The notes beneath the pieces are model-generated. The model was given only the letters and a program-made list of their open reading frames with translations. It had not been told where the DNA came from and did no database searches. A stretch of 64,000 nt of DNA from Rhizobium ruizarguesonis (GTDB lineage Bacteria; Pseudomonadota; Alphaproteobacteria; Rhizobiales; Rhizobiaceae): contig NZ_PQIG01000073.1 of NCBI RefSeq assembly GCF_012349115.1, positions 41,008 to 105,007 on the forward strand. Reading direction: 5' to 3'. Below, piece after piece: positions 57,501 through 64,000 of the stretch (positions within the stretch are counted from its first letter, which is position 1; every line of letters starts with the position of its first letter). A program made the translations under genes and the position numbers.

Positions 57501-58171
57501 ATGTCTTCCGTGTCCTCGTGGAAGACCATATCCCGATGAATGCAGGCTGCCTGCGGCCGATCAGAATCATCGTCCCGGAAGGGTCAATGCTTGCACCTCG
57601 CCGCCCGGCGGCAGTCGTCGCCGGAAACGTCGAGGTGAGCCAGGCCGTCACCAATTGTCTCTTTGGGGCGCTCGGTAAGCTGTCGTCGTCACAAGGGACG
57701 ATGAACAATCTGACCTTCGGAAATGAGACGCACCAATATTACGAAACGCTATGCTCGGGCGCTCCGGCAGGCGAGGGGTTTTCAGGCGTTGCCGGCGTTC
57801 AGTCCCATATGACGAATTCGCGCCTGACGGATCCGGAAATCCTCGAACTGCGCTTTCCCGTCGTGCTCGAGGATTTCCACATACGCGAAGGTTCAGGGGG
57901 CAAAGGACACTGGAACGGCGGCGACGGCACCAGCCGCACGATCCGTTTCCGGCGCTCGATGGATTGCGCGATCCTCTCCGGGCACCGCACCGTCAGGCCG
58001 TTCGGCCTCGCCGGCGGCGAAGCGGGCGAAACCGGCAGAAACCTCGTGCGCCGGCTCGACCAGAAAATCGAGCTGCTGCCAGGCTGTGCGCAGACGCGGC
58101 TTGATGAAGGCGAGGCGATCACCATCGTCACCCCGACCGGCGGCGGCTATGGGGCTCCACTCAGCGGATGA
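54524..58171 (+). CDS. Fused 5-oxoprolinase (hydantoinase A/B)
   Basis: 1215 residues combining both hydantoinase/oxoprolinase halves. The N-terminal HyuA-like part has the ATP-binding start [29 protein letters not shown] and [16 protein letters not shown] (actin-like fold). The C-terminal HyuB-like part (from about residue 705) begins [19 protein letters not shown] and has [17 protein letters not shown]. This matches ATP-dependent 5-oxoprolinase (L-5-oxoproline to glutamate), usually about 1200-1290 residues. It is the third gene after DUF1445 and the MFS gene. Confidence 0.94.
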   Translation: MSESHWDFWIDRGGTFTDVIGRDAEGRLHARKMLSENPSAYRDAAVAGIRALMGLDASEPIPAGAIGEVRMGTTVATNALLERKGEPTALITTRGFRDALEIGYQARPDIFAKHVVKPELLYGFVAEIDERVLADGEVEKELNEEEARKAVEEIAARGFKSIAIVLMHAYRYPSHEQAIAAIARQMGFPQVSVSHEVSPLVKFVGRGDTTVVDAYLSPILRRYVAQVTEELDLERTGARLTFMTSSGGLTAASLFQGKDAILSGPAGGVVALAQTGAEAGFAKVIGFDMGGTSTDVAHFDGEYERTFETQVAGVRMRAPMMQIHTVAAGGGSLLRYDGARFRVGPESAGAHPGPKGYRRDGPLAVTDANIMVGKLIPVMFPAIFGESQDQPLDYAVVKTAFDALAEEIGDGRSGEEVADGFLKIAVANMAEAVKKISIARGYDVSTYALNAFGGASGQHACLVADALRMTKVLVHPFSGLLSAYGMGLADIHAMRQASLDLPLHAESIPAIVTAAQPLSEAAFREVREQGIDASEITVHLRLHIRYAGADTALETTAARITATEAGIAPSHFDVDALKQSFEVAHKSRFGFVDHDKPMIVETLAIEAVGGGRSVEPEANAVTSNVRLDPATRTRFFSEGRWHAAPVYRREQLSSGNVVEGPALLIEPNQTIVIEDGWTGTLTAKDHIVLERKIARSRSLALGTAADPVMLEIFNNLFMSIAEQMGFTLQNTASSVNIKERLDFSCAIFDRHGALVANAPHVPVHLGSMDRSVEAIITGNPVIHAGDVFAINAPYNGGTHLPDVTVCTPIFDAEGNEILFWVASRGHHADIGGIAPGSMTPNARTIDEEGVYIDNFKLLDRGRFREAELAELLTGALHPVRNLGQNIGDIKAQIAANRKGADELGKMVDQFGLDVVEAYMAHVQDNAAESVRRLIARLDDAEFTYPMDQGCEIKVRISIDRTKREATVDFTGTSQQQPDNFNAPEPITRAAVLYVFRVLVEDHIPMNAGCLRPIRIIVPEGSMLAPRRPAAVVAGNVEVSQAVTNCLFGALGKLSSSQGTMNNLTFGNETHQYYETLCSGAPAGEGFSGVAGVQSHMTNSRLTDPEILELRFPVVLEDFHIREGSGGKGHWNGGDGTSRTIRFRRSMDCAILSGHRTVRPFGLAGGEAGETGRNLVRRLDQKIELLPGCAQTRLDEGEAITIVTPTGGGYGAPLSG

Positions 58172-58194
58172 GTGGCCCGGCGCGAACCCAGTTT

Positions 58195-59283
58195 CTACGA
58201 CGAGGTATGGGCGCCATCGAGGATCTGTCGAGCCTCGGCCCGCGGCGCCGCGACGGAATGCCGCTTAACGAGCGAGCATTCGAGCTTCGCAATGGGATAG
58301 CGCTTCCCGGGCACACTTTCCGGGTTGAGATGTTCGATCGCCCATTGTCCCATGGCAAGATGTGGAAGCACCGAAGTCGTCAGCGGGGGGACGAGATGTC
58401 GTGAAATTTCTTCGTCGTCATAACCCACCACCGACATGTCCTGGGGAATGCGAAGCCCTGCATCCTTGAGCGCCTCGTAGCACCCGATGGCGGTGCGGTC
58501 GTTCTGGCAGAAGATCGCGGTGGGCGGCTCTTTCAGAGCAAGCAGTTTCATCGTGGAGGCATAGCCGGCACCGGCCGACCAGTCGCCTTCAATGACCAAT
58601 TCCGGATCGAAGGGTATATCGGCGGTCGCAAGCGCGCGGCGATATCCTGTCAGCCGGTCCTGCGCAGCCTGCATCCAGATTTCGCCAGTGATCGTCGCGA
58701 TACGATGGTGTCCGTGCGTGATCAGATGCCGGGTGGAGCTCTGCCCTCCCGCGATCTCGCTCGGCACCACGGCGGGAAAGGCATGGTCCGCCGTATAACA
58801 GTTCAGCAGGACCGTCGGGATGTTGAGCTTGCTGACATAGGATGGAAGCTCCACCTGGCGGGTATAGATCGTCATATATATGAGCGCCGATATGCCTCCG
58901 TTCGTCAACGCCTCGATTGCCCTCGGCTCCATGACGGGGTCACTGAGCGTCTGGGTTACCAGAAGGACATTGCCGGCGTTCCAGGAGGCTTGCCGCGCGC
59001 CTTCGATCGCAACGATCGCTTCCGGGCTGGTGGCGAGTTGATCCACGGCGAAACCGATGACGTTGTCCAGTCCCGAATAGGAGGCCTTCGTCGTATAGGT
59101 CTTCTCCATGTAACCGAGCGCGCGCGCCGCCTCTAACACGCGATCGCGCGTCTGCTGTGAGATGCGGGTACCGGGCGTGTCGTTGAGGACGAAGGAGACG
59201 GCCGCTTGCGAGCAGCCAGCCGCCGCCGCGATGTCCATCATCGTCACGCGCACAGGCTTATTTTGGGTCTTGGGTTTTCGCAT
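58195..59283 (-). CDS. LacI-family regulator of the sugar ABC operon
   Basis: 362 residues. The helix-turn-helix reads MMDIAAAAGCSQAAVSFVLN (about residues 15-34), with hinge RDRVLEAARALGYMEK. The sensor domain is of the ribose-binding-protein type (GLDNVIGFAVDQLATSPEAI, FCQNDRTAIGCYEALKDAG). It is divergent from the binding-protein gene of a ribose-type transporter, and a LacI-type operator lies between. It probably represses that operon until its sugar is present. Confidence 0.93.
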   Translation of the reverse strand: MRKPKTQNKPVRVTMMDIAAAAGCSQAAVSFVLNDTPGTRISQQTRDRVLEAARALGYMEKTYTTKASYSGLDNVIGFAVDQLATSPEAIVAIEGARQASWNAGNVLLVTQTLSDPVMEPRAIEALTNGGISALIYMTIYTRQVELPSYVSKLNIPTVLLNCYTADHAFPAVVPSEIAGGQSSTRHLITHGHHRIATITGEIWMQAAQDRLTGYRRALATADIPFDPELVIEGDWSAGAGYASTMKLLALKEPPTAIFCQNDRTAIGCYEALKDAGLRIPQDMSVVGYDDEEISRHLVPPLTTSVLPHLAMGQWAIEHLNPESVPGKRYPIAKLECSLVKRHSVAAPRAEARQILDGAHTSS

Positions 59284-59339
59284 TCGTGGAAACTGTCTCT
59301 GCTTGGGATAACCGGTCAGGGTGATCGATCGTCGTTTTT

Positions 59340-59376
59340 GCTAATTAATATTAGCATCTATCTGAAAGCGCTGGCA
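59340..59376. promoter_or_regulatory. LacI-type operator region: CRE-like site and inverted repeat
   Basis: TGAAAGCGCTGGCA (59363-59376) closely fits the LacI/GalR pattern TGnAAnCGnTnnCA with the central CG. Just upstream is GCTAAT-TAAT-ATTAGC (59340-59355). Both lie 57-93 bp from the LacI start and 254 bp or more from the binding-protein start. The rest of the 346-bp region 59284-59629 holds a short CGTCGC-TTT-GCGACG hairpin (about 59528-59542) and no gene. Confidence 0.5.
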
Positions 59377-59629
59377 ATTGCATGAATTATTGCAACACTA
59401 TCAGTTATTGGCCAATGCCAGTACAAAATTGCCATCATAACCACCGCGCGATGAAATGTTTTGATCTGCATTGATAATACTATTTACTAATTAAAATTCT
59501 TGTATACCGTCAGGGGGCGATCGGAACCTATGCACTCGTCGCTTTGCGACGGCCCTGGGAGGGGGCGCATCCGGCCGGCCGTAAATCGGAAACGGGCCCG
59601 TGCAACTGCGGCCCCTCGGGAGGTGTATT

Positions 59630-60592
59630 ATGAAACAGCTGAAACGCAATGCAGCCTTGTTTTTCGCCGGGTTGATGCTGAGCGCGGCGCCGATTGCCGT
59701 ATCGCATGCTGCCGACAAGCCGACACTTGCATTTGTCGTCAATGGCGCATCCGACTTCTGGAAAGCCGCAGAGGCGGGCGTGAAGAAGGCGCAGAGCGAG
59801 ATGCCAGACTACCAGATGGAGCTGAAGTACCCTGAGCAGGCATCGGTTGCCGTTCAGCAACGGCTTATGGAAGACTTGGTCAGTGCCGGCGTCAAGGGGG
59901 TCATGGTCTCCGCGGTCGATCCCAAGACTCAGACGGACGGCTTGAACAAGATCGGCTCGCAGACTGCTCTCTTCACGACCGATAGTGATGCGCCGCAGAC
60001 CAACCGCGTCGCCTATATCGGCTCATCGAATATCGACGCCGGCATGCAGGCCGCCGAAATCGCCAAGAAGGCGATGCCTGACGGCGGCAAATGCATCGGT
60101 TTCGTCGGTCTGCTGGGCGCCGACAATGCCAAAGAACGCATCCAGGGCATGAAGGACGGCCTGAAGGGCACGAAGATCGAGCTGACAGATGTACGCGGCG
60201 ACGATATCGACCAGACGCGCGCAAAGAAGAACGTCGAGGACGCGCTGGTGGCCAGCCCCGACGTCACCTGCATGGTCGGCTTCTACTCCTACAATACGCC
60301 GCGCATCTATGAAGCGCTGCGCGACGCCGGCAAACTCGGCCAGATCACCGTCGTCGGCTTTGATGACGATCCGATCACGCTCGGCGGCGTCAAGGAAGGC
60401 ACGATCGCAGCGACCGTCGTGCAGCAGCCGTTCGAGTGGGCCTATCAGGGCATGAAGCTGATGGCGTCCTATCTCAAGGGCGACAAATCAGGCGTTCCCA
60501 GCAACGGCTTGATCATCATCCCGACGGTGATCATCGGCAAGGATGACGTTGACAAGTATGCCGCCAGCCTGAAGGCTATGTCTGGAAAATAA
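59630..60592 (+). CDS. Sugar ABC substrate-binding protein (ribose type)
   Basis: 320 residues from ATG 59630, which has GGGAGG upstream. The signal peptide (MKQLKRNAALFFAGLMLSAA, cut near SHAAD) is followed by a periplasmic binding protein domain of the RbsB type (LAFVVNGASDFWKAAEAGVK, GFDDDPITLGGVKEGTIAAT). It is the first gene of a CUT2 operon. The sugar is unknown. Confidence 0.93.
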   Translation: MKQLKRNAALFFAGLMLSAAPIAVSHAADKPTLAFVVNGASDFWKAAEAGVKKAQSEMPDYQMELKYPEQASVAVQQRLMEDLVSAGVKGVMVSAVDPKTQTDGLNKIGSQTALFTTDSDAPQTNRVAYIGSSNIDAGMQAAEIAKKAMPDGGKCIGFVGLLGADNAKERIQGMKDGLKGTKIELTDVRGDDIDQTRAKKNVEDALVASPDVTCMVGFYSYNTPRIYEALRDAGKLGQITVVGFDDDPITLGGVKEGTIAATVVQQPFEWAYQGMKLMASYLKGDKSGVPSNGLIIIPTVIIGKDDVDKYAASLKAMSGK

Positions 60593-60598
60593 CCCTCC

Positions 60599-60630
60599 TT
60601 CGCGGCGGAGGCACTTGCCGCCGCCGCGAA
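60599..60630 (+). repeat. Intergenic hairpin between binding-protein and ATPase genes
   Basis: TTCGCGGCGG (60599-60608) and CCGCCGCGAA (60621-60630) form a perfect 10-bp stem, extended by GGC/GCC inside. No T-tract follows. Such hairpins often protect upstream binding-protein mRNA from decay. Confidence 0.6.
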
Positions 60631-60671
60631 AGATGTCTCATGCCGACAGCATTAGCAGCCATGGACAGGCG

Positions 60672-62213
60672 ATGAACCACAGCTCCGACATCCCGTCACC
60701 GGACGCGCTTGCAACGCCATTCCTGTCGCTTTCCGGCGTTGGCAAGACCTATCCGGGCGTCGTTGCGCTTGAGGGCCTGTCGATCGACATCATGCCGGGA
60801 GAGGTCATTGGCCTCGTCGGCGAGAACGGGGCTGGAAAATCGACGCTGATGAAGATTCTTGGCGGCGTGATCGCACCCGACCGAGGCACGATCCTGCTCG
60901 ACGGCGCAGAGCTTCGTTTCCTCACTGTGGAATCGAGCATCGCATCCGGCATCGCCTTCGTACACCAGGAACTCAATCTCTTTGAGAATCTCGACGTTGC
61001 TGCCAATATCTTTCTGGGCCGCGAACCGCTGAAGGCGGGACCTTTCAAGCTCGTCGATCGCGATCGACTGCGAGACATGGTGAAGCCGCTCTTGAAGCGG
61101 GTAGGGGCTCATTTTTCCGCCGACACACCCGTGGCATCGCTTTCCCTTGCCGAGCAGCAGATGGTGGAAATCGCCAAGGCGCTGTCCATCAACGCCAGGC
61201 TCGTCATCTTCGACGAACCCACGTCCAGCCTGCCGCTGGCCGAAACCGAGCGGCTCCTGAGCATTATCAAATCGCTGAAAGCCGATGGCATCAGCGTAAT
61301 TTTCATCTCGCATCGCCTTCACGAGGTTGAGCGCGTGGCAGACCGGGTCATAGTTCTGCGCGACGGCACGCTTGTGGGCACGCTCGCCAAGAAAGACATC
61401 GGCCACGACCAGATGGTCAAGCTGATGATCGGACGCGTGCTTGCGGCCCGGACCGCAAAACCGCAGCGCTCGCCCGGCTCGGTTGCACTGAAGGCAAGCG
61501 GCGTGCGCACCGAGGCCTATCCGGGCCGTCCCGTTGATCTGGAAATCCGGTATGGAGAAATCATGGGGCTTGCAGGGCTCGTCGGGTCGGGCCGCACCGA
61601 GCTTGCAAGGGTGCTCTTCGGCATTGACCGGAGCTACGGCGGAGCCATTCTGCAGGACGGGCGGCAAATTGCGATCAGGTCTGCCCGGGACGCCGTCGCT
61701 CGTGGCATTTTCCTGGTACCGGAGGATCGCAAGCGCAACGGCATTCTTCTTGATTTCCCGATCGCCCAGAACGTAACCCTTGCCGATCTCCCCAAGCTCT
61801 CCAGCCGCTTCATGCTTTCTGCTGAGCGGGAGAGGGCGGCGGCCGAAAAGCAGCGCGTTCGCCTCGGTATCAAGGCGCCCTCCGTTTCGACGCGAACCGG
61901 CACTCTATCCGGCGGCAACCAGCAGAAGGTGGTGCTTGCCAAATGGTTGTCGATGAGCCCGAGGGTGATGATCTTCGACGAGCCGACGCGCGGCATCGAT
62001 ATCGGCGCGAAGAACGAGATCTATGGCCTGATGCGAGCGCTTGCCGATGCCGGAGTCGCGGTCCTGATGATCTCCAGCGACATGGAAGAGGTGATCGGCG
62101 TTTCCGACCGCATCGCCGTCATGCACGAGGGCCAGATCGCCGGCATATTGGAAGAGGACGAAATCAGCCAGGAAAGCGTCCTTTTGCTTGCCGTCGGCAA
62201 AAGGGTAAAATAG
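60672..62213 (+). CDS. Sugar ABC transporter ATPase, two-domain (RbsA/MglA type)
   Basis: 513 residues from ATG 60672 (earlier in-frame starts at 60615 and 60633 lie in or beside the upstream hairpin and add non-family residues). Two ATPase domains: first P-loop GENGAGKSTLMK with signature-like SLAEQQMVEIAKAL; second signature LSGGNQQKVVLAKWL, with Walker B IFDEPTRGIDIGAK. This is the CUT2 layout for ribose, galactose or xylose uptake. Confidence 0.92.
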   Translation: MNHSSDIPSPDALATPFLSLSGVGKTYPGVVALEGLSIDIMPGEVIGLVGENGAGKSTLMKILGGVIAPDRGTILLDGAELRFLTVESSIASGIAFVHQELNLFENLDVAANIFLGREPLKAGPFKLVDRDRLRDMVKPLLKRVGAHFSADTPVASLSLAEQQMVEIAKALSINARLVIFDEPTSSLPLAETERLLSIIKSLKADGISVIFISHRLHEVERVADRVIVLRDGTLVGTLAKKDIGHDQMVKLMIGRVLAARTAKPQRSPGSVALKASGVRTEAYPGRPVDLEIRYGEIMGLAGLVGSGRTELARVLFGIDRSYGGAILQDGRQIAIRSARDAVARGIFLVPEDRKRNGILLDFPIAQNVTLADLPKLSSRFMLSAERERAAAEKQRVRLGIKAPSVSTRTGTLSGGNQQKVVLAKWLSMSPRVMIFDEPTRGIDIGAKNEIYGLMRALADAGVAVLMISSDMEEVIGVSDRIAVMHEGQIAGILEEDEISQESVLLLAVGKRVK

Positions 62214-62256
62214 GGGCTGCGGCCAATAGAAATAAGTATCGGGGGATGGATCTCGA

Positions 62257-63282
62257 ATGATCAAAAAAGATCTCGGACTGCTGCTTTTGATCGTCGTCGT
62301 GGGCATCGTCGTCGCCATCATCAACCCGCGCTTCCTGCTGCCGATCAACCTGGCCAACACTGCCAACCTGATCGGCCTGTTCGGCATCCTGTCGATCGGC
62401 CAGGCCTTTGTCATCATCACAGGCGGTATCGAGCTTTCCGTCGGTTCGCTCGTAGCGCTTCTCGGCGTGCTGTTCGTCGATTTCATCGCGGTCCAGGATA
62501 TGTCATGGATGCTGGCGCTGCCGCTCATTCTCGTGCTCGGCGCGGTCATAGGTGCCGTCCACGGCTGGCTGATCACCCGGCTCAACCTGCAACCCTTCGT
62601 CGTCACCCTCTGCGGCCTCCTGATCTATCGTGGGGCAGCGCGCTTCTATACGGCCGACGGGACGGCGGGCTTTGCTTTCGGCCAGAATTTCCCAGACCTC
62701 GAATTCCTGACCGCCGGACGGTTTTACGGCGTTCCCAACACCTTCATCGCACTCGTCATCATTGCCGTGGTCATGTGGATTATGCTGCATCGCTCTGTCT
62801 TCGGGCGTTATCTTTACGCGATCGGGAAGAACGAGGAGGCCGCCCGCTATTCCGGTATCCGTACCGGCCGCATGGTCATGTCGGCCTATGTCATCTGCGG
62901 GCTGCTGACGGCGCTATCGGCAATTTATTTCGCCATGTACACGCGCTCGATCTCGCCGGCGAGCCATGGCCAGTTCTACGAACTCTACGCGATTGCCGCT
63001 GCCGTACTCGGCGGCTTTTCGCTTCGCGGCGGCGAGGGGTCGATCGTCGGCGTCGTGCTGGGAACGGTCCTGCTCCAGGAGTTGCAGAATCTCGTGAATC
63101 TACTGGGTATACCCTCGTCTTTGAATTTCGCGGTCATGGGTGGCGTGATCCTCATCGGCGTCCTGATCGACCAACAATGGCACGCGATCCGCGCAAAGCG
63201 CCGCCTCGTCTTTGCCGCCCGGCAGACCGAAACCCGTCTTTCGAACGAAGGCAGTTTGCCAGTGGTTGCCAATCAGGACTAG
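62257..63282 (+). CDS. Sugar ABC transporter permease (RbsC type)
   Basis: 341 residues with eight to ten hydrophobic segments. Typical CUT2 motifs include FVIITGGIELSVGSLVALLG and GRYLYAIGKNEEAARYSGIR, and the cytoplasmic GAVIGAVHGWLITRLNLQPF. It is the last gene of the operon in this window. The operon ends at 63282, and a decayed transposase gene begins beyond. Confidence 0.92.
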   Translation: MIKKDLGLLLLIVVVGIVVAIINPRFLLPINLANTANLIGLFGILSIGQAFVIITGGIELSVGSLVALLGVLFVDFIAVQDMSWMLALPLILVLGAVIGAVHGWLITRLNLQPFVVTLCGLLIYRGAARFYTADGTAGFAFGQNFPDLEFLTAGRFYGVPNTFIALVIIAVVMWIMLHRSVFGRYLYAIGKNEEAARYSGIRTGRMVMSAYVICGLLTALSAIYFAMYTRSISPASHGQFYELYAIAAAVLGGFSLRGGEGSIVGVVLGTVLLQELQNLVNLLGIPSSLNFAVMGGVILIGVLIDQQWHAIRAKRRLVFAARQTETRLSNEGSLPVVANQD

Positions 63283-63344
63283 GTCAGTGCATGGGGCCAT
63301 GCGTGTCATGACCTTGGCCCGTTGAGACAATCCGTTTTGCAAGA

Positions 63345-63814
63345 TCAGATCGGGCGGGTGAGGGGCACCGAGCCATCGATCTGGATCAGTTCACCGAAAC
63401 AATCGCGCCGGCCGTGCGGCTGGAAAACCGGCTTCTTGCGCTCGCGTCGCGAGACCCATATGCCGGCCTCGGTCATCCATTGCCGCAGCGTCTCCTTAGC
63501 GACCGAAATCTGATGCAGTTCGATCAGCTTCTCGCGAGCCAGCGTCGGACCGAATCCAGATAGCGTTCGCGGATGAGATCCAGCGCCGCATTGCGAAACT
63601 CCTCGCTGTGGCACCGATTGTGGTCTCGATCGCTTCTTCGAAACCAGGCCGGCCGCACCGGAATGGTCATAGGCCTGCGCAGCCTGTGCATCTGACTTCG
63701 GCTGAGCCCAAGCAGCTCGGCGGCCTGGGTGACACTCAGGCGCTGATCACGGATCTTCTGAATAACGTCGAGGCGATGCAATTCTTTCTGCGACGTGGTG
63801 ATCATAAAGGACAT
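63345..63814 (-). mobile_element. Decayed ISNCY (IS1202-group)-like transposase remnant
   Basis: Pieces of one transposase lie in three frames. The N-terminal part has SQKELHRLDVIQKIRDQRL and VTQAAELLGLSRSQMHRL. The middle (AQAYDHSGAAGLVSKK) is out of frame by compensating shifts, then SEEFRNAALDLIRERYLD returns. A third shift moves FGPTLAREKLIELHQISVAK and TLRQWMTEAGIWVSRRERK to another frame. Homology stops after LIQIDGS (about 63369), so the catalytic half is missing. It is inactive. The downstream edge of this element may mark a deletion point next to the sugar operon. Confidence 0.8.
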
Positions 63815-64000
63815 GACGACTCCGACCGCTCTTGGTCTCGACCAGGCTGGAGGTCGTCGTCCTTGCTCCCAACGTTGGCATTGACCAGAACCTCGAGAGG
63901 CGAGACTGTCGCATTACTAAATAGAATGTGCCATCCTACAAACATTGTGGCGGGGAAGTTGGAATGTCCGTTTGTGTGCAAAGTAGAAGTGTCACTTTGG
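63815..64000. other. Transposase-flanking segment with three related short words
   Basis: No gene recognised. TAGAATGTGCC (63922-63932), TTGGAATGTCCG (63959-63970) and TAGAAGTGTCAC (63984-63995) are loosely related and spaced 25-37 bp apart, like the repeated binding words near some insertion-sequence ends. The element continues past the window edge. Confidence 0.35.

Overview
The window reads as a high-GC chromosomal stretch of a Rhizobium of the R. leguminosarum / R. etli type. The grounds are the protein sequences themselves (rhizobial-looking UvrA, SSB, GyrA, QueA, Tgt), an alphaproteobacterial SOS box (GAAC-N7-GAAC), many solute-binding-protein ABC operons, an RTX secreted glycosidase, and short interspersed palindromic repeats of the sort common in rhizobial genomes. 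No tRNA, rRNA or CRISPR array was seen.

Layout. 1-13.1 kb is housekeeping: DUF72 protein (cut by the left edge), GNAT, uvrA, divergent ssb with a shared LexA site, MarC, gyrA, three tiny membrane-protein genes, coaD, two cyclophilins, queA-tgt. 13.1-23.2 kb is more variable: a frameshifted acyltransferase, a DUF4864 protein, a FabF-like synthase with an HxlR regulator, an RTX glycosidase, a large GH13 enzyme and small stress-type proteins. 23.4-29.5 kb is a Ugp-like ABC operon headed by a GpdQ-like phosphodiesterase and preceded by a possible Pho box, with a LacI regulator convergent to it. 29.8-38.4 kb holds an M16 peptidase, a MarR-GNAT pair, an MFS exporter, an arginase-family enzyme, a winged-helix/TPR regulator and a small exported protein.

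38.5-44.9 kb is a copper-handling cluster: DUF411 (CopG-like), CusF-like, cupredoxin, Tat-exported multicopper oxidase, TolC-type outer membrane protein, a small lipoprotein, a His/Cys-rich exported protein, cytochrome b561, and a divergent cytochrome c'. 44.9-51.1 kb holds a peroxiredoxin with a perfect upstream palindrome, a zinc-ribbon/adenylate cyclase/ATPase/TPR protein, and an acetohydroxyacid-synthase-like gene with a complete transcription attenuator (leader peptide rich in Val/Leu/Ile codons, stem-loops, terminator with T7). 51.2-58.2 kb is a likely 5-oxoproline/D-glutamate module: LysR, DUF1445 D-glutamate cyclase, MFS transporter, fused 5-oxoprolinase. 58.2-63.3 kb is a LacI regulator divergent from a ribose-type sugar ABC operon. 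The operon ends next to a decayed ISNCY-type transposase, and no sugar-metabolising enzyme follows within the window.

The most interesting items are the attenuator-controlled, cofactor-motif-divergent AHAS-like gene, the 5-oxoproline module, the phosphodiesterase-ABC operon with a Pho-box-like site, the copper cluster with a TolC protein but no RND pump, and metal-ligand substitutions in Tgt and in the arginase-family enzyme.
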